Below, piece after piece: positions 18,095 through 26,966 of a stretch of 64,000 nucleotides of DNA. Below the pieces are notes generated by a model. That model ran no database searches, was not told the DNA's origin, and worked only from the letters and a program-made list of their open reading frames with translations. The stretch comes from Acidocella aquatica (lineage in GTDB: Bacteria > Pseudomonadota > Alphaproteobacteria > Acetobacterales > Acetobacteraceae). The stretch spans positions 62,001-126,000 of the forward strand of contig NZ_BSOS01000013.1 of assembly GCF_030160635.1 (NCBI RefSeq), read 5' to 3'. The position numbers and the translations under genes were made by a program. Numbering within the stretch: the first letter of the stretch is position 1; every line of letters begins with the position of its first letter.

Positions 18095-19099
18095 ATGAAT
18101 ATGAAGCGCATGCGTGGCCGCAACCATCGCCCTAATGCTGGCGGCGGTGGCGGTGGTGGCGGCGGGTTCCGCAACCAGCAAAATGGAATTCCGCTGAACC
18201 GCAACCATGTTTTTGACAGCTCAGGCCCCGAGATGCGGGTGCGGGGCACGGCGCAGCAGCTCTACGAAAAATATCAGCAGATGGCGCGCGACGCCTCCAG
18301 CAATGGCGACCGGGTGTTGGGCGAGGCCTATTACCAGCACGCCGAACATTATTTCCGCATCATCAGCGCCATCAACCAGGCGCAGGGCGTGCCTAACACG
18401 CAGCCCAACCCGGCCCAAGGCGGGCAACAGGGCGGGCAGCAGTCCATCCAGGGCCAGGAGCGCGGCAACTATCAGCCGCAGCAGGGCAACCAGGGTGACT
18501 ACCAGCGCCGCGAACCCGCCGATGGGGATCAACCGGTGGAAGCCCGCCCGGAGAACCGCCAGCAGGAAAACCGGCAACAGGAGCCGCGCCGGTTTGAGCA
18601 GCGCCCCTACGAGCCGCGCCAGAAGCCCGAATTCCAGCGCCAGGACCGGCCTGAACGGCAAGACCGGCAGGATCGCCACGAGCGCCCGGAACGCCAGCCG
18701 CGCCCCGAGCCGGTGGTGGATATGCGAATCGACATTAGCTCCGCGCTGGAGGCTGAATTAGCCGCCGCCGTGGGTGAGCCGGCTGGAATCGGCGAGCAAC
18801 CGGCGATCATGGCGGCCCCGGTGCTTAAGGCCCCGGCCGTTCAGACCCCTGTGGTTCAGAAACCTGTGGTTCAGGCGCCAGTGGTTCAGGCGCCCGAGCC
18901 GAAACCGATCCCCATCATTGCCAAGGCACCGCCACCGGCCGCACCGGCCGCAACGCCGCGCGCGGCGCCGCGCGTGGTAACCCCGCCACCGGCCGCGGCG
19001 CCGCAACTGGAGTTGACCCCGGTGGAGGCGCCGCGCGTCGCCCGCCCTCGTGGGCGGCCAAGGCTGGTCAAGCCCGATACGGCAAAAGCCAAAGAATAA
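18095..19099 (+). CDS. DUF4167 domain protein with AT-hook-like tail
   Basis: 334 residues. A basic N-terminus (MKRMRGRNHRP) and a run of nine Gly precede the compact DUF4167 domain (about 35-105, with RGTAQQLYEKYQQMARDA and AYYQHAEHYFRII). The rest is low complexity: Gln/Arg-rich (110-210), Pro/Val-rich with four VVQ-P repeats (249-268), and a C-terminal RPRGRPRLVKP that matches an AT-hook core. The domain is typical of alphaproteobacteria and commonly sits after prmC. Function is unknown; the basic tail and Gly/Arg/Gln composition suggest nucleic-acid binding (inference). ACGAGGA-type Shine-Dalgarno sequence precedes the start. Confidence 0.88.
   Translation: MNMKRMRGRNHRPNAGGGGGGGGGFRNQQNGIPLNRNHVFDSSGPEMRVRGTAQQLYEKYQQMARDASSNGDRVLGEAYYQHAEHYFRIISAINQAQGVPNTQPNPAQGGQQGGQQSIQGQERGNYQPQQGNQGDYQRREPADGDQPVEARPENRQQENRQQEPRRFEQRPYEPRQKPEFQRQDRPERQDRQDRHERPERQPRPEPVVDMRIDISSALEAELAAAVGEPAGIGEQPAIMAAPVLKAPAVQTPVVQKPVVQAPVVQAPEPKPIPIIAKAPPPAAPAATPRAAPRVVTPPPAAAPQLELTPVEAPRVARPRGRPRLVKPDTAKAKE
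18839..18898 (+). repeat. Four 15-base in-frame repeats in the DUF4167 gene
   Basis: Units 18839-18853, 18854-18868, 18869-18883 and 18884-18898 share the GTTCAG core and encode V-Q-x-P-V (last unit V-Q-A-P-E). They lie in the disordered Pro-rich tail and probably arose by slippage. Confidence 0.8.
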
Positions 19100-19113
19100 A
19101 TTACGAAAATTTG

Positions 19114-19142
19114 AGGGCGTTCATCCAAAAAATGAACGCCCT
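19114..19142. terminator. Probable bidirectional terminator between DUF4167 and the EF-hand gene
   Basis: AGGGCGTTCAT and ATGAACGCCCT form an 11-bp perfect stem around a CCAAAAA loop. A TTATTGTTT tail follows on plus and CAAATTTTC on minus. Both flanking genes point at it. Confidence 0.75.
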
Positions 19143-19148
19143 TATTGT

Positions 19149-19523
19149 TTAATCCTCGGCACGCAGCTGGCTGGCTCGCTGCTCCAAATGCGTTGCGATA
19201 TTATCCAGGCGCCATGCTTCGATGTCATACGGCGTTATGTAGCCAAGATGTTTGGTGTCAATTTCGGTAAAATGCCCCGCGATCGGCCCCAGATCGGCGG
19301 CCTTCGCCTGCGCCAGGGTCAGATGGCCGTCATGCGTGGTGTTGGCTGCGTAAAATTTCATCAGGAAGGCGGCCGGATCCTCGGGCTGGCGGCCATCATG
19401 GCGCCACCCCGGCCCGCCCATCATGCCGGGGCCGGGCGGTGGCGGGTTAGGTGCGGCCTGCGCGATGGCGAGGCCGGGCAGAACAGTCAGGCTGAGCAGG
19501 GCGGCAAGGGCAATACGGCGCAT
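19149..19523 (-). CDS. Secreted EF-hand-like small protein
   Basis: 124 residues with a clear signal peptide (RRIALAALLSLTVLPGLAIA, cleavage after AQA) and a Pro/Gly-rich stretch. Two helix-loop-helix segments follow, with loops NTTHDGHLTLAQ and DTKHLGYITPYD. They keep the central Gly and hydrophobic position of EF-hands but lack several Asp ligands, so calcium binding is doubtful. AAGGAG lies just before the ATG. Likely periplasmic; function unknown. Confidence 0.75.
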   Translation of the reverse strand: MRRIALAALLSLTVLPGLAIAQAAPNPPPPGPGMMGGPGWRHDGRQPEDPAAFLMKFYAANTTHDGHLTLAQAKAADLGPIAGHFTEIDTKHLGYITPYDIEAWRLDNIATHLEQRASQLRAED

Positions 19524-19605
19524 GGAAATCTCCTTAAAGTCAGAGCCTCCCCTTTAGCGGGCGGCTGTAACGCCGGAATTTCGCGCATGTAACCGCCACC
19601 TAACA

Positions 19606-19631
19606 AAAACGGCACCCGAAGGTGCCGTTTT
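19606..19631 (-). terminator. Intrinsic terminator of rpsD
   Basis: AAAACGGCACC pairs perfectly with GGTGCCGTTTT around a four-base loop (TTCG on the transcript). On the minus strand the stem ends in TTTTTG, directly after the rpsD stop. Confidence 0.88.
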
Positions 19632-19653
19632 CGTGATACGCTTTGCGCGGAAT

Positions 19654-20268
19654 TTAACGCGAGTAGAATTCCACCACCAGGTTCGGGTCCATCTGCACCG
19701 GGAAAGGCACATCGGCCAGCTTGGGGGTACGCAGGAACTTGCCCTTCATGGCGCGGTGGTCAACTTCCATATACTCCGGCACATCGCGCTCGGAGGACTG
19801 GGCGGCGTCGAGCACAACGGCGAGCTGCTTGGATTTCTCGCGCACCTCGATCACGTCATTGTCCTTGACCATGTAGGACGGGATGTTCACCTTCTGGCCG
19901 TTGACGGTCACGTGGCCGTGGCTGACGAACTGGCGCGCGGCGAACGGGGTGACTGCGAACTTCAGGCGGTAGATCACGGCGTCGAGGCGGCGCTCCAGGA
20001 TCTCGATGAGGTTTTCAGACGTGTCGCCCTTACGGCGCACGGCTTCCTCGTAATATTTGTAGAAGGATTTTTCGGAGATGTTACCGTAGTAGCCCTTCAG
20101 CTTCTGCTTCGCCATGAGCTGCACGCCGTAGTCAGACGGCTTCTTGCGGCGCTGGCCATGCTGGCCGGGGCCGTACTCACGCTTGTTGACCGGCGACTTC
20201 GCGCGGCCCCACAGGTTAACGCCCAAACGGCGGTTAATCTTATACTTACTCTCAGTGCGCTTGGTCAC
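19654..20268 (-). CDS. rpsD: 30S ribosomal protein S4
   Basis: 204 residues. The N-terminus [20 protein letters not shown] and the [16 protein letters not shown] block are typical of alphaproteobacterial S4; the S4 RNA-binding domain follows ([12 protein letters not shown]...[18 protein letters not shown]). It nucleates 30S assembly on 16S rRNA. The GTG start at 20268 is set by AAGAAAGG about nine bases upstream. The same frame stays open 51 codons further but that extension is not S4-like. It is monocistronic, with its own terminator. Confidence 0.96.
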   Translation of the reverse strand: MTKRTESKYKINRRLGVNLWGRAKSPVNKREYGPGQHGQRRKKPSDYGVQLMAKQKLKGYYGNISEKSFYKYYEEAVRRKGDTSENLIEILERRLDAVIYRLKFAVTPFAARQFVSHGHVTVNGQKVNIPSYMVKDNDVIEVREKSKQLAVVLDAAQSSERDVPEYMEVDHRAMKGKFLRTPKLADVPFPVQMDPNLVVEFYSR

Positions 20269-20343
20269 GGCGCTTGCCTTTCTTGTTAAAATTCCGCCGA
20301 TAGTCTCTTTTCGGCATCTGCAAAGCTGCAAATGCAAATAAGA

Positions 20344-20392
20344 GCGGGCGCAGGCGACCACCGCCTGTCCACGTTCCCGGCAACGAGCCCGC
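20344..20392 (-). other. GC-rich stem-loop between the Hint gene stop and rpsD
   Basis: CAGGCG (20351-20356) pairs with CGCCTG (20362-20367), and outer GCGGGC (20344-20349) pairs with GCCCGC (20387-20392). On the minus strand CTCTTATTT follows, so it may terminate the Hint gene, or it may belong to the rpsD leader. Confidence 0.4.
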
Positions 20393-20395
20393 CTC

Positions 20396-23300
20396 CTACG
20401 CTGGGGCGGCTTTGGCGTCAACCGGCTTGACCCAGCTTTGCGCGATGGCGGCCAGCGGCAGGGTGAAATCCGCCGCCGCGCGCGGCAGGTTCAAGGTGGC
20501 GGCGCGCCCCGTCCACACCCCATCGTCCTGCGCGCCGCGCGGGTAGAACCCTTGCCCCAGCTCCATGCCCGCCACCAGATCAAGACACACGCCAAGCTCG
20601 CGCCGGTCCTCGCAGGCGGGGTCGGTATCGGCCGGGGAGGAGACCGCGGAAAGCAGCGTGACCGCGCGCACGGGGACGGGGAAGATGAAGCGCGCCAGCC
20701 GCCCGCGCCGCGCGGCGCTGATCTCGGGGATGGCGGTATACCCCGCCGCCACCGCGCGCAGGCTTGGCCAGTAGGTGAGCGAAAACCCCTGCCCCAGGGC
20801 GATTGCATGCAGCCGCGCGCGCACCGCCGCCAGCCGCGCCCCGCGCGTGATGACCGGCGCGAAAGGCTTGCGCGCCGGTGAGCGGCGCCCTGTTTCATGA
20901 TACAGCGCGCCGCGGTTACCATCGTCAAAATAAGACTCGCAGGGCAGCCCCTCGGCCAGCAAAATGTCGTGGCGGTCCAGCTCCACATGGTAATAGGTCA
21001 TCGCCGGGGCGGTTCGCTCGCGCAAAATGGTGGCGCCGTTAACCAGCTGCGCCGCCGGGATCAGCACCCCTCCGGCATAAACACAATGCGAGGGCGAGAG
21101 CCGCAACGGGCGCGCGGGCTGGCCCGGCCCAAAGGCGTTGGGCAGGATGAGTACCGGCAGGCCATCGCGCGCGGCGCTGGGGCCAAGGTCGAGCGTGCGC
21201 CGGCCGATCCAGCGCACCGGGCGGCGCGCCCCGGCGGCGGTTATCAGCGGGTCGCCGGGTTTGAGTTCCTCCACCGCGCGGTAGCCATGCGGGGTGAGCA
21301 GGCGCGCACCGCGCGCGAAACAGGGGAGCGTGCCGCCCAGGGTGATGAGCGCGCCGCCAGCACCATCGGAGAGAACGCTGAACGCGGGTTCCCCCGCCGC
21401 GATCTGCAACGCCACCGTGGCGGCAAGCGGGCTTTGGCTGTTGGCGATGGTGAGCGTGCCGCCGGACCAGTTCACCAGCCCCGGCGCCACCCCTACCAGA
21501 TCAATCGCGTCGGTGGCGGCCATGTTCGCCACGCTGGCGGAAAAGCGCGCCGGGTCGTCCAGCGTGATCATCGCATCGCCGCCCATGAAGGTGATCACCG
21601 CGCCGGAAAAATCGCCGGTTACATCCAGCGCCGCCGAGGCCATCACCGTTATGTGGGCGGCATTGTTGACCGTGCCGCCCAGGATCAGCGCGCCGCCCTG
21701 CGCCAGGATCACGCCATTATTGGTGAGGCTTGCGGCGTTGAGGACGCCGTAGCCCGCCAGCGTGCCGGTATTGGTGAGGGAAGCCGCATCCAGCGTGCCG
21801 CCTGTGAGCAGGATCGTGCCCGCCGCGCCGAGGCTGCCGGTGGCGGCAAGCAGGCCGGAATCGGTGATGACACCTTGCGCTTGCGCGATTGTTGCCGCCT
21901 GCAAACTGGCCCCGGCGCCGATCTGCAACGTGCTGGTGCCGCTCATGTTCAGGCTGCCGGTGGTCCCCAGGCTGGCGGTGCCGCCCAGGGAGAGCGCGCC
22001 GGATAAATCCAGGCTCGTGGCCGCCGCGCGGGCGGCGCCATTCAGGATGATGTTGCCCGCATCGGCGAGCAAGCCGAGTTGCGCGCTGGCATTGCCGTAG
22101 GCGAAAAATGTCCCCCCGGCGGCCACCATGGCGGCGGCGGCATTCAGGCTGCCGGCCAGGGCAAACTGCCCGCCCGCGTCAATGGCCAGCGAGCCGCCCA
22201 GGCCAAGCCCGCCAAATACATAGGCATCGCTCCCCGTGGCGGCGTTGCCACCCAGGGTCATGTTGCCGCTGGCGGAGAAGGCCTGCGCGAGAACGCCCAG
22301 CGTGCCAGCGCCATTGGCATCGCCAATGGTGACATCGCCGCCCAGCGCCACGGTGGCGCTGGAGTCAAAAATCGCCGTTGCGTTGTCCTCCACCACCAGG
22401 GCGGTGCCGGAAATGCCGTTGGCCTGAAGCGGCGCGGTAAAATCCGTGGAGCCGTCCACCAGCAACGCGCCGGGGGCGGCGGGCTGGCTGAACAGCGAGA
22501 CGCCGCCGGTAAGGCCAAAGGAGGCGGTCTGCCCCTCGCTGAAGGCGGCACCGCCGAGGCCGTTGACCACACCGGGCGCGGCGGCGGTTATGTAGATATT
22601 ATCCGCCAATCCGCCGAGCGCCGCGCTGGCGCTGGTGAGGGTGAGCGTGTCGGCCAGGCCGGTGCCGGTATAGGTGAGCCCCGCCAGTTCTGTGTTGAGG
22701 GCCGCAATGTTGGCGCCGGTCAGCGTGATCTGCGCCGCCGGGACGCTGCCATTGCTAAGAAGGCCGTTGGCGGCGGCAAGAGTCAGGCTCAGGCTCTGCG
22801 TGGTGCCCGTGCCAAGCTGCAGCGCGATGCCCTGCAGCGGTTGCGCCACACCAGCACTGGCCGCGAAAACCCCAGCGGTGACGATGGTTGGCGCGGCCGG
22901 ACGCAGAAACACCGATGGGTCGCCCTGGGCGTCCACCCCGGCGGCGAGCGCGGTGCCGCTGGGGATGGCGGCGTGGATTTCGTAGGAGACGGTGCTGCCG
23001 CTGGCATCCTGCCCGCCCACCGCGAAGGAACCGGCGGTGATGTTGTAGATGCTGAAATTCGAGAGGCCCGGAAAGATCAGCTGGTCGCCGGGGGCAAAGC
23101 CGGTGATGCTGCCCGAGAACGCCTGCGGCCCATTGATGACAAACGCCCCGCCAGCGCCGCCCAGCGTGCCGGCATAGCCGCCGGTGACGCCAGCCCCGGC
23201 GCTGTTAACAAAATTCAGCGTCACCGAATTATCGATGGTGACCGGCGTGGCATTGAATATGCCATAAAGCGGCGAGAGCGGCCCCAGCACCATGGCCCCG

Positions 23301-24616
23301 CCGGAGGCAACCTGAAGCGCCGCGCCGCCGCCGATGCTGCCCGCCGCCAGCAGCAGGGTCTCCCCGCCCAGCGCCGCGATGGTGCCCGGCCCGGCGATCA
23401 TCCCGGATTCAGAGAAATTTCCCGCCAGGAGCGTGCCGTTGCCGGTGAGCACGCCACCCGCCGCCAGAGAGATTTCCAGCTGGTTATTCAGCGTCTCGGC
23501 GTTGCCCGCCACCAGCAGGCCGTTGAAATCCAGCAGCCCCGCCGTGCCAAGCGCGAGCGGGCCGCCAAGTGTGGCGCTGCCCGCTACCACCAGCGTACCC
23601 GCCAGATTAAGGCTGGCGGCGCCGAGCGTGCCATAATCATAGCTGGTGCCGCCCAGGGTGAGGGCGCTGTAGGGTAGTTGGAGGCTGGAATCAGGTGTAA
23701 TGGCTAGGCCGCCGGGGGCCGTGGCGCCGGCGAGAGCCGTGGTGATGCCGCCAGGCACGCCGCCCAGCGTGCCGCCGGTTGTCAGCACCGTTTGCGAACC
23801 GGCGGTGAGCGTGGCGCCGCTGCCTGCCGTGCCGATGATGTTGAGGAAGATGTTGCCGTAGGTCAGCGCCGTGGGCAGCGGGCCGGAGACTTGGCGCAAC
23901 GCATAATACAGATGCTCGCCGCCGGTGATTTTCGGCCCCACGAAGGCCAGCCCGGCAAGCAGGGTGTTGAGCGCGCCTATGCCGTTGGCGGTGAGGCTCA
24001 GCGCGATGGTGCCCGTGCCAAGCCCGCTGGCGGCGATGCCGCTGGCGCTGGTGTAGCCCGGCAGCAACAAAATTCCCGAGGCAACTGATAAATCAAGCGT
24101 GAGTGTTTCCTGCGTGCCCAGCCCCATCGCCGCGAGGCCGCTGGCGATGGGGTCGCTGAGAAGCATCCCCGCGATGCTGTCCAGCGTGTTCGCCTGGATG
24201 GTGACAATGCGCGGCGGCGCGGCGAAGGCCGGGCCGGCCTGCGGCACGATATCAACCATGATGTTGGTCTGCGCGGCCAGGGCCAGCGGGTCGCTGGCCG
24301 TAAGGGTCAACACATCGCGGCTGAGGGTCGCGGGCTCGTTCACCTCCAGGCTCGCCAGAGCGGTGTTCACCTGCAGCGCCGTGCCGCTCAGGCTCAGCGT
24401 GTTGCCGTTGGCCGCCACCGTGGCGCCGCCGAGGGAGCTGGCGGAGAGCGCCGCGCCGGAATTCCCCGCGATGATTTGCACATTGAGCGTGCCGGGGCTG
24501 GCGGGGTCAGTGACCACAATTGCGCCGGGCGGCGTGTTGGCCATCGAGGATAACACCGCGTTGCCGCCCAGCACGGTGAGGGTCGCGGGCGCGTTGATGT
24601 TCAGGCTGGTGGACAC
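20396..24616 (-). CDS. Giant beta-repeat protein with C-terminal Hint (Hedgehog/intein) domain
   Basis: 1406 residues. The first 1090 are Gly/Ala/Leu/Thr-rich beta-solenoid-like sequence. At least three copies of a loose module ending in LNT-LA-L appear at about 30-125, 140-265 and 575-680, separated by autotransporter-like strand repeats. From Cys1099 a Hint_2 domain begins ([20 protein letters not shown] then KPGDPLI), with [21 protein letters not shown] and [13 protein letters not shown] further on. No Sec signal and no autotransporter barrel are visible, so the export route is unknown. The GTG start has no Shine-Dalgarno, and a TATAAC hexamer lies only nine bases upstream, so the start may be leaderless or further in. 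Hint_2 domains are common in Acetobacteraceae surface proteins. Confidence 0.82.
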   Translation of the reverse strand: MSTSLNINAPATLTVLGGNAVLSSMANTPPGAIVVTDPASPGTLNVQIIAGNSGAALSASSLGGATVAANGNTLSLSGTALQVNTALASLEVNEPATLSRDVLTLTASDPLALAAQTNIMVDIVPQAGPAFAAPPRIVTIQANTLDSIAGMLLSDPIASGLAAMGLGTQETLTLDLSVASGILLLPGYTSASGIAASGLGTGTIALSLTANGIGALNTLLAGLAFVGPKITGGEHLYYALRQVSGPLPTALTYGNIFLNIIGTAGSGATLTAGSQTVLTTGGTLGGVPGGITTALAGATAPGGLAITPDSSLQLPYSALTLGGTSYDYGTLGAASLNLAGTLVVAGSATLGGPLALGTAGLLDFNGLLVAGNAETLNNQLEISLAAGGVLTGNGTLLAGNFSESGMIAGPGTIAALGGETLLLAAGSIGGGAALQVASGGAMVLGPLSPLYGIFNATPVTIDNSVTLNFVNSAGAGVTGGYAGTLGGAGGAFVINGPQAFSGSITGFAPGDQLIFPGLSNFSIYNITAGSFAVGGQDASGSTVSYEIHAAIPSGTALAAGVDAQGDPSVFLRPAAPTIVTAGVFAASAGVAQPLQGIALQLGTGTTQSLSLTLAAANGLLSNGSVPAAQITLTGANIAALNTELAGLTYTGTGLADTLTLTSASAALGGLADNIYITAAAPGVVNGLGGAAFSEGQTASFGLTGGVSLFSQPAAPGALLVDGSTDFTAPLQANGISGTALVVEDNATAIFDSSATVALGGDVTIGDANGAGTLGVLAQAFSASGNMTLGGNAATGSDAYVFGGLGLGGSLAIDAGGQFALAGSLNAAAAMVAAGGTFFAYGNASAQLGLLADAGNIILNGAARAAATSLDLSGALSLGGTASLGTTGSLNMSGTSTLQIGAGASLQAATIAQAQGVITDSGLLAATGSLGAAGTILLTGGTLDAASLTNTGTLAGYGVLNAASLTNNGVILAQGGALILGGTVNNAAHITVMASAALDVTGDFSGAVITFMGGDAMITLDDPARFSASVANMAATDAIDLVGVAPGLVNWSGGTLTIANSQSPLAATVALQIAAGEPAFSVLSDGAGGALITLGGTLPCFARGARLLTPHGYRAVEELKPGDPLITAAGARRPVRWIGRRTLDLGPSAARDGLPVLILPNAFGPGQPARPLRLSPSHCVYAGGVLIPAAQLVNGATILRERTAPAMTYYHVELDRHDILLAEGLPCESYFDDGNRGALYHETGRRSPARKPFAPVITRGARLAAVRARLHAIALGQGFSLTYWPSLRAVAAGYTAIPEISAARRGRLARFIFPVPVRAVTLLSAVSSPADTDPACEDRRELGVCLDLVAGMELGQGFYPRGAQDDGVWTGRAATLNLPRAAADFTLPLAAIAQSWVKPVDAKAAPA

Positions 24617-24752
24617 AACCGCAAGTTATACGCCAATCGGAATTACCACAACTTAATATAGAATCTCCAGAAATTCATGCCCAAAGTAATTATTCCGGGA
24701 ATCGCACATGCGGTTATGGTGGCGCGTCCGGCTAGGCCCCATACTGTGCAGC

Positions 24753-26966
24753 ATGAAAACCGTGCATAAAAAGCCCCGCGCCAAAGCTGAAAACCCATCG
24801 GCCCTGCCGAGCCGGGAGACGATCAAGGCGTTCCTGAAGGAAGCCCCGCAGACCGTGGGGCTGCGTGAGGTGGCGCGCGCCTTTGGGGTGAAGCCCGACG
24901 ACAAGAAGGCCCTGCGCGGGCTGATGAAATCGCTGGAAGCCGATGGCGTGGTGGAACGCGCCGGGCGCAAAAAATTCGTGGAGGCCGGGCGGCTGCCGGA
25001 GACGGCGGTGGTGGAAGTCACCGGGATCGATCGCGACGGCGAAGCCCTGGCCCGCCCGGTGGCGTGGGATGGCCCCGGCCGTCCGCCGATCATCTTCATG
25101 CATGCCGAGGCGCGCGGCCAGGCGGCGCTGGCGCCGGGCGCGCGGGTGCTGGCGCGGCTCAAGCAGATCGGCGGCGATAAATACGAGGGCCGCACCCTCA
25201 AGCGCCTGGCCGAGCAGGCCGGCGGCATCGTCGGCGTGTTCCACCCCACACCCCAGGGCGGGCGCATTGAGCCCACCGACCGGCGCCAGAAATCCGAATG
25301 GGTGGTGCCTCTGGGCGAGACCTTGGGCGCGCTGGCCGGCGAGATCGTGCGCGCAGAACCCCTGCCCGGCGCCAAGTTCATGGGGCCCAAACCCGCGCGC
25401 ATCACCGAGCGGCTGGGCTCGATCACCGATGCGCGCTCGGTCAGCCTGATCGCCATTGCGACGCATGGCATCCCCATGGACTTCCCCGACGCCGCGGTGA
25501 AGGAAGCCGAAAAAGCCAAGGCCGCGCCGCTGGGCAAACGCACCGATTTACGCGAGGTGCCGCTCATCACCATTGACGGCGCGGACGCCCGCGACTTTGA
25601 CGATGCCGTGTTCGCCGAACCCGCCTCGCACGGCTACCGGCTCATCGTCGCCATCGCCGATGTCGCCCATTATGTGAAACCCGGCTCCGCTCTGGATAAA
25701 TCCGCGAAGGAGCGCGGCAACTCCTGCTACTTCCCCGACCGGGTGGTGCCGATGCTGCCCGAGGCGCTCTCCAACGGCTGGTGCAGCCTCAAGCCGCATG
25801 AGGAGCGCGGCTGCCTGTTCGTGGAGATGCATATCGACGTGCACGGCGCCAAGCTCTCACACCAGTTCGGCCGCGGGCTGATGCGCTCGGCCGCGCGCAA
25901 AACCTATGAGCAGGTGCAGGCGGAATTCGAGGATGACCCGAAAAACCATGCGCATCTCTATGCCGCCTTCACGGCGCTGAAGGCGGCGCGCGAGGCGCGC
26001 GGCACGCTCGATCTGGACCTGCCCGAGCGCAAGGTGGTGCTGGGTGCGGACGGCCAGGTGCAAAGCATCGCCCCGCGCCCGCGACTCGACAGCCACCGGC
26101 TGATCGAGGAATTCATGATCCTGGCCAATGTCTGCGCCGCCGAGGAGCTGGAAAAGCGCCGCCTGCCCTGCATGTACCGCGTGCATGCGCCGCCCAGCGC
26201 TGAGAAGCTCGACAATTTACGTTCCTTTTTGGCAACACTCGATATTTCTTTGGCCGCGGGCGACCAAATTCACCCCCGCGACCTCGACCGCGTGTTGAAA
26301 CTTGTCGCCGGTACGGACAAATCCAGCCTCGTGAACGAAACCATCCTGCGCAGCCAGTCCCAGGCCGAATATTCCGCTGAGAATATCGGCCATTTCGGCT
26401 TGGCGCTCACCAAATACGCGCATTTCACCTCGCCGATCCGCCGGTATGCCGATCTGCTGGTGCACCGCGCGCTCATCACCGGGCTGAAGCTCGGCAAAGA
26501 TGGCCTGGCGCCGGATGATATTTCACAGTTCGAGGACACCGCGCAGCGGATCACCGCCACCGAGCGCCGCGCCACGCTGGCCGAGCGCGACTCCACCGAC
26601 CGCTATCTGGCGCTGTATTTACAACACCGCGTGGGAGAGTTGTTCACGGCGCGGGTATCGGGAGTGACCAAGTTCGGTCTATTCGTCACCCTACCTGAGA
26701 GTGGCGCGAGTGGATTCCTGAGCATGGCGAGCCTGCCTGACGATTTCTGGATGCATGACGAGGCGGCACAGAGTCTGATCGGCAAGAGGTCCCGCAAGAC
26801 CTATCAGCTGGCCCAGATGCTGGATGTGCGCCTTATGGAAGCACGCCCCGTGACCGGCGGGCTGCTGTTCGCCCCGGCCAATGCCACGCCCGCGCGCGGC
26901 CCGCGCCCTGAGCCGCGAGGCCGTGGGGCGCATAAATCCAAACCCAAATCGAAGCGCCGCAGGTGA
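24753..26966 (+). CDS. rnr: Ribonuclease R
   Basis: 737 residues: an N-terminal winged-helix region (about 20-80), cold-shock domains, the RNB catalytic domain with the Mg-binding Asp cluster (DGADARDFDDAVFAEP near 274-290), FTSPIRRYADLLVHRALI, and a C-terminal S1 domain (about 635-720, RVSGVTKFGLFVTL) ending in a Lys/Arg tail. A 3'-5' exoribonuclease for structured RNA and trans-translation decay. The ATG at 24753 is chosen over an upstream alternative codon by alignment to the usual start. Its stop overlaps the next gene (GTGA). Confidence 0.95.
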   Translation: MKTVHKKPRAKAENPSALPSRETIKAFLKEAPQTVGLREVARAFGVKPDDKKALRGLMKSLEADGVVERAGRKKFVEAGRLPETAVVEVTGIDRDGEALARPVAWDGPGRPPIIFMHAEARGQAALAPGARVLARLKQIGGDKYEGRTLKRLAEQAGGIVGVFHPTPQGGRIEPTDRRQKSEWVVPLGETLGALAGEIVRAEPLPGAKFMGPKPARITERLGSITDARSVSLIAIATHGIPMDFPDAAVKEAEKAKAAPLGKRTDLREVPLITIDGADARDFDDAVFAEPASHGYRLIVAIADVAHYVKPGSALDKSAKERGNSCYFPDRVVPMLPEALSNGWCSLKPHEERGCLFVEMHIDVHGAKLSHQFGRGLMRSAARKTYEQVQAEFEDDPKNHAHLYAAFTALKAAREARGTLDLDLPERKVVLGADGQVQSIAPRPRLDSHRLIEEFMILANVCAAEELEKRRLPCMYRVHAPPSAEKLDNLRSFLATLDISLAAGDQIHPRDLDRVLKLVAGTDKSSLVNETILRSQSQAEYSAENIGHFGLALTKYAHFTSPIRRYADLLVHRALITGLKLGKDGLAPDDISQFEDTAQRITATERRATLAERDSTDRYLALYLQHRVGELFTARVSGVTKFGLFVTLPESGASGFLSMASLPDDFWMHDEAAQSLIGKRSRKTYQLAQMLDVRLMEARPVTGGLLFAPANATPARGPRPEPRGRGAHKSKPKSKRRR

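Noticed and set aside
20269-20421. 51-codon N-terminal extension of rpsD
   Set aside because: Not similar to S4, rich in Arg and Cys, crosses a GC-rich hairpin, and the GTG at 20268 has a good ribosome-binding site.
22079-23677. Plus-strand open frame of over 500 codons inside the Hint gene
   Set aside because: Composition is Gly/Arg/Gln-rich and mirrors the repeat gene on the other strand; no motif or ribosome-binding site.
24692-24702. ATTCCGGGAAT palindrome between the Hint gene and rnr
   Set aside because: Eleven bases and single; could be an operator but too short to support alone.
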